This document shows positions 1-6,674 of a stretch of DNA of 64,000 nucleotides, one piece after another. This stretch comes from Actinoplanes sichuanensis (GTDB taxonomy: Bacteria; Actinomycetota; Actinomycetes; Mycobacteriales; Micromonosporaceae), in assembly GCF_033097365.1 (NCBI RefSeq), contig NZ_AP028461.1, positions 11,001,501 through 11,065,500 on the forward strand. Direction: 5' to 3'. The translations under genes and the position numbers were made by a program. Position 1 is the first letter of the stretch. Each line of letters begins with the position of its first letter. Below the pieces are notes generated by a model. That model saw nothing but the letters and a program-made list of their open reading frames with translations, searched no databases and was not told where the DNA came from.

Positions 1-1
1 G

Positions 2-370
2 GGGGAGACGCTGGAGCAGCGGGCCGAGTTCGCCGCCCAGCTGGCCGAGCTCGATCCGCACGAGGTCCCGCTCAACTTCCTGACGCCCCGACCGGGCACC
101 CCGTTCGGTGACCGTCCGGTGGTCGAGGGGCGTGACGCGCTGCGCGCCATCGCCGCGTTCCGGCTGGCCATGCCACGGACCATCCTGCGGTACGCGGGCG
201 GGCGCGAGATCACCCTGGGCGATCTGGGCACGCGCGACGGCCTGCTCGGTGGCATCAACGCGATGATCGTCGGCAACTACCTGACCACGCTGGGCCGCCC
301 GGCGACCGCCGACCTGGAGCTTCTGAAAGACCTGAAGATGCCGGTCAAGTCCCTGTCGGCGACCTTCTGA
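2..370 (+). CDS. bioB: Biotin synthase, C-terminal part (5' cut by window edge)
   Basis: Only the last 122 codons lie in the window. BioB is a radical-SAM enzyme that inserts sulfur into dethiobiotin, the last step of biotin synthesis in the cytoplasm. The visible part carries the typical BioB C-terminal barrel: [14 protein letters not shown], then [23 protein letters not shown] and a short tail ending VKSLSATF. The [4Fe-4S] CxxxCxxC motif would be upstream of the window. The stop codon TGA shares its A with the ATG of the next small Cys-rich gene, so the two are translationally coupled. Family assignment is secure from these blocks. Confidence 0.95.
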   Translation, partial: GETLEQRAEFAAQLAELDPHEVPLNFLTPRPGTPFGDRPVVEGRDALRAIAAFRLAMPRTILRYAGGREITLGDLGTRDGLLGGINAMIVGNYLTTLGRPATADLELLKDLKMPVKSLSATF

Positions 371-537
371 TGTACTGCGATCGCTGTGGCGAGCCCGGCA
401 CACACCCGGGGTGCGCGGCCGCGCGCGAGCTGGAGCCGCCACGTTACTGCTCCGACTGCCGCCGCCGGATGAAGGTGCAGGTGGTTCCGACCGGCTGGAC
501 CGCCACCTGCGTCGAACACGGCGAACGCCGAGGCTGA
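370..537 (+). CDS. bsaP: Small Cys-rich protein, biotin synthase auxiliary protein (BsaP)-like
   Basis: This 55-residue protein starts at the ATG that overlaps the bioB stop codon by one base. It contains YCDRCG near the N terminus, a further Cys at HPGC, a second pair YCSDCRRR around residues 28-35, and one Cys near the C terminus. That pattern suits an iron-sulfur or zinc site. In mycobacteria and other actinobacteria a small Cys-rich protein encoded directly after bioB (BsaP) supports biotin synthase activity. Size, Cys pairs and overlap with bioB fit that family. The symbol rests on context and composition, not on an alignment. A perfect hairpin follows 60 bp downstream. Confidence 0.8.
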   Translation: MYCDRCGEPGTHPGCAAARELEPPRYCSDCRRRMKVQVVPTGWTATCVEHGERRG

Positions 538-597
538 CCCGGCCCGACCGGGGTCGCTGCGCGCCGCGCTGGATGAACAGCCAGGGTGGAGACCCTT

Positions 598-628
598 GGG
601 TGGCGGCGGGCGATGCCCGCCGCCACCC
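598..628. terminator. Bidirectional hairpin terminator between convergent genes
   Basis: A perfect 14-bp GC-rich stem (GGGTGGCGGCGGGC / GCCCGCCGCCACCC) with a 3-nt loop lies between the bsaP-like gene and the convergent ACT-GNAT gene. There is no T-tract, as is common in high-GC actinobacteria. It could serve both strands. Confidence 0.75.
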
Positions 629-665
629 CTCTCACCCACGCACCCGGAGGTGGCGGGAGACCGGA

Positions 666-1706
666 TCACGCCGAGGTGGCGGGGGTCTCGTCGTTGACGC
701 GTGGGCCGGCCGTCCGCAGGGTGACGGTGACCATCGCGCCGTCCCGCTCGATCGGCCCCGCGCCGACCCGCCGCAGCGTGCGCAGCATCGCCGCGTTGCC
801 CGCTCCGATGTGGGCGACCACCGCCGCCACCCCGATCTTCGCGGCGTGCGCCCGGAGCCGCCGGAGCAGCGCCGTGCCGAGGCCGCGCCGCTGCCAGTCG
901 TCGGCGACCAGCACCCGGACCTCACCGAGATCACCCTCGGCGAGAAGGGTCGCCATGGCCACCACCGCGCCGCCGGGCGCGACCGCGAGCAGGGTCAGCC
1001 CACCGGCCGGCTCCAGCAGCCGCCGCAGCCGGCCGTCGACCGGAACCCCGGCCGGGTAACGCTGCCGGAGCGTGGCGGGGGAGCACTCGTCGTGGAACTC
1101 GCCGACCGCGGCCACATCGTCCGGCCCGGCGGCGCGCAGCACCATCTCGGCGCCGTCCGGCAGGAGCAGGGAGACCTGCTCGCGGTGCCGCCGGTGGACC
1201 GCCGTGGCCACCTCGACCAGCGCCTGGGCCCGGGCGAACTCGGCCGGGGTGAACGCGGGCAGCGCCCGGAGTACCTCCAGTGAGCCGCCGGCCGGGTCGG
1301 TCAGCGTCATCCGCCCGCCGTGGAAGCCGGGCAGGTCACCACCCTGGGGCCGCCACCGCACCTCGGTCGCGTCGAGCAGGGTGACCAGCGCCTCGCCGAG
1401 CGAATCCGGCTCGTGGACGAGTCGCCCGGCCAGCGCCAGCGACCGGGTCGGCTGATCGGCCAGCCCCTGCGCCTCGGCCCGGGCCACGAACGCGTCGCGC
1501 CCGCGGCCCTTGGCCACCGCGGCCAGCAGATCAGCCTCGGTCAGCTGGTCCGGCGCGTCCACCAGGAAGTCGTCGACCGCGCCGTCCTCGGTGGTGTGCA
1601 CCTGGACCGCGAGGATGTTCACCGACCGCAGGGCCAGGCTCGCGGTCAGCACCGAGAGGTAACCGGGCCGGTCGTCGACCGTCGCCCGAACACGCCACAG
1701 GGCCAT
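666..1706 (-). CDS. ACT domain - GNAT acetyltransferase fusion protein
   Basis: The 346-residue protein has an N-terminal ACT-like fold (ALWRVRATVDDRPGYLSVL, about residues 1-80), which usually binds an amino acid. A middle region without clear identity follows, then a C-terminal GNAT domain (from about residue 205) with the acetyl-CoA loop signature DDWQRRGLGTALLRRL. This suggests an N-acetyltransferase controlled by an amino-acid ligand. The substrate cannot be read from the sequence. I chose the ATG at 1706 because AGGAG sits 8 nt upstream; a GTG nine bases earlier overlaps that ribosome site and is unlikely. It lies downstream of another ACT protein on the same strand, 87 bp away, and may share its transcript. 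Confidence 0.82.
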   Translation of the reverse strand: MALWRVRATVDDRPGYLSVLTASLALRSVNILAVQVHTTEDGAVDDFLVDAPDQLTEADLLAAVAKGRGRDAFVARAEAQGLADQPTRSLALAGRLVHEPDSLGEALVTLLDATEVRWRPQGGDLPGFHGGRMTLTDPAGGSLEVLRALPAFTPAEFARAQALVEVATAVHRRHREQVSLLLPDGAEMVLRAAGPDDVAAVGEFHDECSPATLRQRYPAGVPVDGRLRRLLEPAGGLTLLAVAPGGAVVAMATLLAEGDLGEVRVLVADDWQRRGLGTALLRRLRAHAAKIGVAAVVAHIGAGNAAMLRTLRRVGAGPIERDGAMVTVTLRTAGPRVNDETPATSA

Positions 1707-1793
1707 CTGGGGCACTCCTTTCCTCCGCTTCCAGAGTGCACCCCCGTTGTTGCGCGGGTATTGCTTGAGCTGCGAAAACCGGGGTTAGGACGA

Positions 1794-2504
1794 TCACACC
1801 CGGTTGGCCGCGGCGGGCGCGGAGACGGAGTCCAGCCGGTCGCCGAGGATGACCGCGGCGGCGCGGACCAGCTGGGCCACCCGATCCACCTCGGTGACGT
1901 GGAAGGCGGCGGCGGGCAGATCGTCCTCGTCGGTCCGGGCGACGACCAGCACCAGGCCACCCCGGCCGAACGGGGCCACCGCGTAACGCGCGCCACCCGG
2001 CTCGGCCATCGGGCGGGCCCGCAGCGGGGTCACCTCGGGCAGGTGCAGCGGAGCCGGGGCACGCCAGCTCGCGTAGACGACGGCCGGTTCGCTGCCGCCG
2101 CCGGATCCGCTGCGCGCGGCCCAGTCGGCGGGCACCATGGCGGCCGCGGCCCAGTCGGCGGCGAGCAGCCCCGGAACGGCGTCGACCAGCGTGGCCAGGC
2201 CGTCCACCGGGTTCGCCGCGACCTGGGCGAGCAGCTCGGCGTCGTGGCCGCCGTTGACCGGAGCTCCTATCGCCTTCCACACGCCGTCGACCTGCACGCC
2301 CGGGATGGCGGCCAGGCCGGCGAGGAGGCGCTCGACCCGGGTCGCACCGGGCCACACGACGGTGAAGTCGTCGACGGCCCGGCCGCCGAGCCGCTCCAGC
2401 ACCACGACCTGGACGATGTCGGCGCCGGCCACCCCGAGGGTGCGCGCGACCTGCCCGAGGGCGCCGGGACGGTCCGGTAGGGTGACTCGAACCCGCAGCA
2501 ACAT
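1794..2504 (-). CDS. ACT domain-containing protein of unknown role
   Basis: This 236-residue protein opens with an ACT domain (MLLRVRVTLPDRPGALGQVA, residues 1-75), a module that binds amino acids in allosteric enzymes and regulators. The rest (about residues 90-236) is Ala/Gly-rich with no catalytic motif I recognise; the segment near residue 175 resembles a GAF-like sheet only loosely. The ATG is preceded by GGGAGGAG at a good distance. It is upstream of, and probably co-transcribed with, the ACT-GNAT gene, so the pair may share a ligand. No DNA-binding motif is visible. Confidence 0.75.
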   Translation of the reverse strand: MLLRVRVTLPDRPGALGQVARTLGVAGADIVQVVVLERLGGRAVDDFTVVWPGATRVERLLAGLAAIPGVQVDGVWKAIGAPVNGGHDAELLAQVAANPVDGLATLVDAVPGLLAADWAAAAMVPADWAARSGSGGGSEPAVVYASWRAPAPLHLPEVTPLRARPMAEPGGARYAVAPFGRGGLVLVVARTDEDDLPAAAFHVTEVDRVAQLVRAAAVILGDRLDSVSAPAAANRV

Positions 2505-2788
2505 GTAACTCCTCCCGTCGCGACGGCCGGTGGCGCCGTCCCTGTTGAACAGCCTGCCGACCTGGCGTTTCGGACCCGTTGCGTGGCCGTGTCCCGGCCG
2601 TCAAGCCAGCGTGATATGCCCGGAATCACAACTCAGAGTAGAAGTCCGCGCCGGTCCGGGCGGTTTGCCGGTCGGGTGTCGGACAATGCCGTACTCCCGG
2701 AGGGTGGATCATCGTCCCAGAATCCGGGAAGTGGCGACCGGGTGCGGACCGCGGGCGGCACGGGCCCGCTGGGGTTAACGTCAAGGGC

Positions 2789-2908
2789 ATGATCTGCAAG
2801 GACTGCCGGGAGCGGCGGCACGAGGACTGCCGGGGCGCGTCCTGGTGCGACTGTCAGCACCGCAAGCCCGAGCCGACCCCGCCGGTCACCGGCCCGCCCG
2901 GCCCGTGA
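2789..2908 (+). CDS. 39-residue Cys-rich small protein
   Basis: The ORF encodes MICKDCRERRHEDC near its start, then WCDCQHR, and a Pro-rich tail. The CxxC and CxC spacing suggests a small metal-binding (zinc or Fe-S) protein. A GGG stretch just upstream of the ATG could serve as a weak ribosome site. Its TGA stop overlaps the GTG start of the following reductase gene (GTGA), so the two are probably translationally coupled. I do not know a function. The overlap and high Cys content argue that it is real rather than random. Confidence 0.6.
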   Translation: MICKDCRERRHEDCRGASWCDCQHRKPEPTPPVTGPPGP

Positions 2909-3609
2909 TCTTCAACCGGGACGAGTTGCTCGCCCACTATCCGCGCGCCGCCCACCCGGTCCTGCGGGCGAACTTCATCGCCAGCGCCGACGGGGCGGTC
3001 TCGGTCGACGGCGTCTCCGCAGGCCTCCAGGGCCCGGGCGACAAGGAGATCTTCGACCATCTGCGTACGGTCTGCGACGCCCTGATCGTCGCGGCCGGCA
3101 CGGTCCGCGCCGAGCGGTACGACGCGCTCCGCCTGGCCGGGCCCGCCCGGGCCTGGCGGCGATCCGTCGGGCTGCCCGACTTCCCGCTCATGGTGATCGT
3201 CTCCGGCTCGCTCGACCTCGATCCGGAGCAGTTGATCTTCTCGGACGCGCCGATCCGTCCGATCGTGCTGACGCACCGCTCGGCGCCGGCCGACGCCCCG
3301 GTCCGGTCGGTGGCCGAGGTGATCCCGGTCGGTGACGACGAGGTCGATCTGGCCGCGGGGGTTCGCCTGCTGCGTGATCGCGGTGCCGGCCAGCTGCTCT
3401 GCGAGGGCGGGCCCGGCCTGTTCGGCGCGCTGATCGCGGCTGACCTGATCGACGAGCTGTGTCTCACGGTCGCCCCGCTGCTGGCCGGCGGTCCGGCGGG
3501 CCGGATCGCGCACGGCACGCCGGCGCCGCCGCGGCGGATGTCGCTGCGGCACTCGCTCACCCATCAGGACATGCTTTTCCTGCGGTACGCCCGTAAAGTT
3601 CCGAATTGA
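2905..3609 (+). CDS. RibD C-terminal/DHFR-fold pyrimidine reductase family protein
   Basis: The 234-residue protein has the RibD C-terminal / dihydrofolate-reductase-like fold. Markers are NFIASADGAVSVDG near the N terminus, LIVAAGTVRAERY (NADPH-binding region), and LLCEGGPGLFGALI with DELCLTVAPLLAGG near the C terminus. Family members reduce the ribosyl chain of 5-amino-6-ribosylamino-uracil phosphate in riboflavin synthesis, but many stand-alone paralogs have unknown substrates. No deaminase domain or other rib gene is nearby. I chose the GTG overlapping the stop of the Cys-rich gene; an upstream in-frame GTG at 2845 would fall wholly inside that gene. Confidence 0.85.
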   Translation: MIFNRDELLAHYPRAAHPVLRANFIASADGAVSVDGVSAGLQGPGDKEIFDHLRTVCDALIVAAGTVRAERYDALRLAGPARAWRRSVGLPDFPLMVIVSGSLDLDPEQLIFSDAPIRPIVLTHRSAPADAPVRSVAEVIPVGDDEVDLAAGVRLLRDRGAGQLLCEGGPGLFGALIAADLIDELCLTVAPLLAGGPAGRIAHGTPAPPRRMSLRHSLTHQDMLFLRYARKVPN

Positions 3610-3674
3610 GAAGTATCTCGATACCGGCCGATCGGTGCACATCAGGGCGCGCCTCCGTTATCCGGTCAAGATCT

Positions 3675-3715
3675 TGTGCATAACTCTGTGGATGGACACC
3701 AGAAGTTGTGGACAA
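3675..3715 (+). promoter_or_regulatory. Cluster of three DnaA-box-like 9-mers
   Basis: Three 9-mers lie in one orientation: TGTGCATAA (3675-3683), TGTGGATGG (3687-3695) and TGTGGACAA (3707-3715). The last is the exact complement of the actinobacterial DnaA box TTGTCCACA. The first differs by one base from the complement of TTATCCACA. They fall in the 144-bp gap upstream of the HerA-like gene. Binding by DnaA is an inference from motif match and clustering. Confidence 0.45.
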
Positions 3716-3753
3716 CGAAGGGCGCGGGCATTTTGTCGTACCACTGAGGCACC

Positions 3754-5499
3754 ATGATCCCCGTGTCTGACGAAACTTCCCCCGTCGGGCGGGTGCTCGG
3801 AACAGCGGACGCGACACCGCTGCAGTTCTGGACGGCCGTGACCCCGGGCAGCTACCTCCAGCTCGACGACGTCGTGGTGACCAAGCGCGATCTGCCGGAC
3901 CGTGAGCCGGTGACGATCGCCGGCGTGGTCACCCAGGTGCGCGCGCGCCACGAGGGCGCCCAGTTCGACTCGGACGTGTTCGCCATCGCCGACGGCACAC
4001 TGCCCGCGATGGTGCAGGAGGCGGCCGAGATCACCACCACCCGGGTCGACCCGGAGCTCTACGTGCCACCGGCCCCCGGCGCGATCGTGCACCGGGCCTC
4101 GGGTGACGCCCGTGACGCGGCGCTGCACTTCGACCGGATGGAGCGGCGGGTCCCGATGGGCACCGGCCGTGACGGGGTGCCGGTCTTCCTCAACGCCGAC
4201 TTCCTCGACGGCACCCGCGGCGCGCACGTGTCGATCTCCGGCATCTCCGGCGTGGCGACCAAGACGAGTTTCGCCACGTTCCTGCTGTATTCGGTGTTCC
4301 GGTCCGGTCAGCTGGGCGCCGACGGCACCAACGCCCGCGCGCTGATCTTCAACGTCAAAGGCGAGGACCTGCTCTTCCTGGACCACCCCAACACCAAGCT
4401 CGACGACCGGACCCGCGAGGCGTATGCGCTGTTGGGTCTGCCCGCCGCCCCCTTCCCGGACGTGCGGGTCTACGCGCCGCCCCGGGCCGGTGACTCCTCC
4501 GGTGCGCCCGACGTGGCCAGCCGGCTCACCGGGGTGGACGCGTTCTACTGGACGCTCGCCGAGTTCTGCGAGCAGAAGCTGCTGCCCTATGTGTTCGCCG
4601 ACGCCGATGACGAGCGCCAGCAATACACGATGGTGGTGCACTCGGTGACCGCCCATCTGAACCGCTACGCGGTGCCCGCCGAGGGCGGCATCAGCATCGA
4701 CGGTAAGCGGATCAGCTCGTACCAGGATCTGGTCGATCACGTCGTCGAGCAGCTCACCGACGACGACACCAGGTCCACCTGGGCGGGCAGCGCGGTCAAC
4801 ATGGGCACGGTCAACGCGTTCGCCCGCCGGCTGATCGGCAGCAAGCGCGACCTGTCCCGGCTGATCCGCGGCGACCTGGCCCAGCGCCGCCCGCACCGGA
4901 TCAAGACCGCCGACAGCGCCCAGGTGACCGTGGTCGACCTGCACAACCTGCCGGACCGGGCGCAGCGGTTCGTCGTGGGTGTGACGCTGAAGACCGAGTT
5001 CGAGGAGAAGGAGAAGTCGGGCACCGGCCGCCCGCTGCTCTTCGTGGTCCTCGACGAGCTGAACAAGTACGCGCCCCGGGAGGGCTCCTCCCCGATCAAG
5101 GAGGTGCTGCTCGACATCGCCGAGCGGGGCCGCTCGCTCGGGGTGATCCTGATCGGCGCCCAGCAGACGGCCAGCGAGGTGGAGCGCCGGATCGTGACCA
5201 ACTCGGCGATCCGGGTGGTCGGCCGGCTGGATCCGGCCGAGGCGTCCCGCCCGGAGTACGGATTCCTGCCCCCGGCCATGCGCCAGCGTGCCCTGCTGGC
5301 CCGGCCGGGCACGATGTTCGTGAACCAGCCGGACATCCCGGTCCCGCTCTGTGTCGAGTTCCCGTTCCCGGCCTGGGCCACCCGCAAGTCGGAGTCCGGC
5401 CCGCCGCCGGCCGAGACGCTCCGGTCGATCGTCCAGGGCGCCGACCCGTTCGCGGTGATAGGCGGGCGTGCCTCAGCGGACGACGACATTCCGTTCTAG
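3754..5499 (+). CDS. HerA-like ATPase (FtsK/HerA superfamily), first gene of a resection operon
   Basis: The 581-residue protein has a HAS-barrel-like N-terminal domain (about residues 1-110) and a RecA-like motor. The P-loop region reads GISGVATKTS (residues 163-172), lacking the usual Gly before Lys. The Walker B block is LLFVVLDELNKY with D434 and E435, and a sensor-like segment VILIGAQQTASEVE follows. HerA forms hexameric rings that translocate DNA and feed the NurA nuclease. The three genes that follow are sbcD (Mre11), sbcC (Rad50) and a NurA-like gene, the order known from archaeal HerA-Mre11-Rad50-NurA operons. The ATG at 3754 is used; a GTG at 3763 is possible. Function in end resection is inferred from context. 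Confidence 0.85.
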   Translation: MIPVSDETSPVGRVLGTADATPLQFWTAVTPGSYLQLDDVVVTKRDLPDREPVTIAGVVTQVRARHEGAQFDSDVFAIADGTLPAMVQEAAEITTTRVDPELYVPPAPGAIVHRASGDARDAALHFDRMERRVPMGTGRDGVPVFLNADFLDGTRGAHVSISGISGVATKTSFATFLLYSVFRSGQLGADGTNARALIFNVKGEDLLFLDHPNTKLDDRTREAYALLGLPAAPFPDVRVYAPPRAGDSSGAPDVASRLTGVDAFYWTLAEFCEQKLLPYVFADADDERQQYTMVVHSVTAHLNRYAVPAEGGISIDGKRISSYQDLVDHVVEQLTDDDTRSTWAGSAVNMGTVNAFARRLIGSKRDLSRLIRGDLAQRRPHRIKTADSAQVTVVDLHNLPDRAQRFVVGVTLKTEFEEKEKSGTGRPLLFVVLDELNKYAPREGSSPIKEVLLDIAERGRSLGVILIGAQQTASEVERRIVTNSAIRVVGRLDPAEASRPEYGFLPPAMRQRALLARPGTMFVNQPDIPVPLCVEFPFPAWATRKSESGPPPAETLRSIVQGADPFAVIGGRASADDDIPF

Positions 5500-5519
5500 C
5501 CGGAGACTAAGGTTCAGCG

Positions 5520-6674
5520 ATGCGCATCCTGCACACCTCCGACTGGCACGTCGGCAAGGTTCTCAAGGGCAAGAACCGCAACGAGGAGCACATCAAGGTT
5601 CTCGCCCAGGTCGTCGAGATCGCCCGGGCCGAGCGTCCCGATCTGGTGATCGTGGCCGGTGATCTCTACGACACCGCCGCGCCGACGGCCGAGGCGACCC
5701 GGCTGGTCACCCGGGCCCTGTCCGCGTTGCGCAAGACCGGCGCCCGGGTGGTGGCGATCGGCGGCAACCACGACAACGGGGCCGCGCTCGACGCGTTGCG
5801 CCCGTGGGCCGACGCCGCCGGGATCGAGCTGCGTGGGTCGTACCCCAAGGGTGATCTGAATGATCTTCTGATCGAGGGGACGACCGAGAGCGGTGAGCGG
5901 TGGCGGCTCGTCGCGCTGCCCTTCCTCTCCCAGCGGTATGCGATCCGCGCCGCCGAGATGTATGAACTGACCGCCGCCGAGGCCAATCAGACGTACGCCG
6001 ACCTGGTGGCCCGCCTGATCGCCAAGCTCAGTGAGCCGTTCGCGGAGCCGGGCGTGGTCAACCTGCTCACCGCCCACCTGACCATCGTCGGCGCGAGCGC
6101 CGGTGGCGGTGAGCGCGAGGCGCACACGATCATGGGCTATGCCGTGCCGGCCACGGTGTTCCCGGCGAACGCGCACTACGTCGCCCTGGGCCACCTGCAC
6201 CGGAACCAGACGGTGATCTCCCCGTGCCCGACCCGGTACTGCGGCAGCCCACTCGCGATCGACTTCGGCGAGGAGGAAAATGTCTGCTCGGTCGCGATCG
6301 TCGACGTCTCCACCGACAAGGCGGCTCATGTCCGTGATGTGCCGGTGACCTCGGCGCTCACCCTGCGGACCGTGCGCGGCACGCTGGAGCAGCTCGCCAC
6401 GGTGAACCTTCCGGACGCCTGGCTGCGTGTCCTGGTGCGGGAAGCGCCCCGGCCCGGCCTCCGCGAGGACGTGCAGGAGCTCCTGCCGAACGCCCTGGAG
6501 GTGCGCATCGACCCGGACATGCTGCCGAGCCGTGACGGTGCCCGCAGCGCCGAGCGGGCCGGCCGGTCCCCGCGCGAGCTCTTCGGCGACTACCTGGACA
6601 GTCGCGGCAACGCCGAGGAGGGCGTCCGCGAGCTCTTCGACGCGTTGTACGACGAGGTGAGCAGCAACAAATGA
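5520..6674 (+). CDS. sbcD: Exonuclease subunit SbcD (Mre11-type phosphoesterase)
   Basis: SbcD is the Mn-dependent nuclease of the SbcCD complex, which opens hairpins and processes double-strand breaks. The 384-residue sequence shows all calcineurin-like motifs: SDWHVGK (residues 7-13), AGDLYD, GGNHDN, LLTAHL and GHLHRNQ, followed by a C-terminal capping region. Length is normal for the family. It starts 20 bp after the HerA-like gene and overlaps sbcC by 4 bp (ATGA), so it is made in step with its partner. Confidence 0.95.
   Translation: MRILHTSDWHVGKVLKGKNRNEEHIKVLAQVVEIARAERPDLVIVAGDLYDTAAPTAEATRLVTRALSALRKTGARVVAIGGNHDNGAALDALRPWADAAGIELRGSYPKGDLNDLLIEGTTESGERWRLVALPFLSQRYAIRAAEMYELTAAEANQTYADLVARLIAKLSEPFAEPGVVNLLTAHLTIVGASAGGGEREAHTIMGYAVPATVFPANAHYVALGHLHRNQTVISPCPTRYCGSPLAIDFGEEENVCSVAIVDVSTDKAAHVRDVPVTSALTLRTVRGTLEQLATVNLPDAWLRVLVREAPRPGLREDVQELLPNALEVRIDPDMLPSRDGARSAERAGRSPRELFGDYLDSRGNAEEGVRELFDALYDEVSSNK

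Noticed and set aside
1713..1715. GTG 1715 as start of the ACT-GNAT gene
   Set aside because: It overlaps the AGGAG ribosome site that serves the ATG at 1706.
3658..3666. TTATCCGGT as a fourth DnaA box
   Set aside because: It matches only 7 of 9 positions and lies in the opposite orientation, so it was left out of the cluster.
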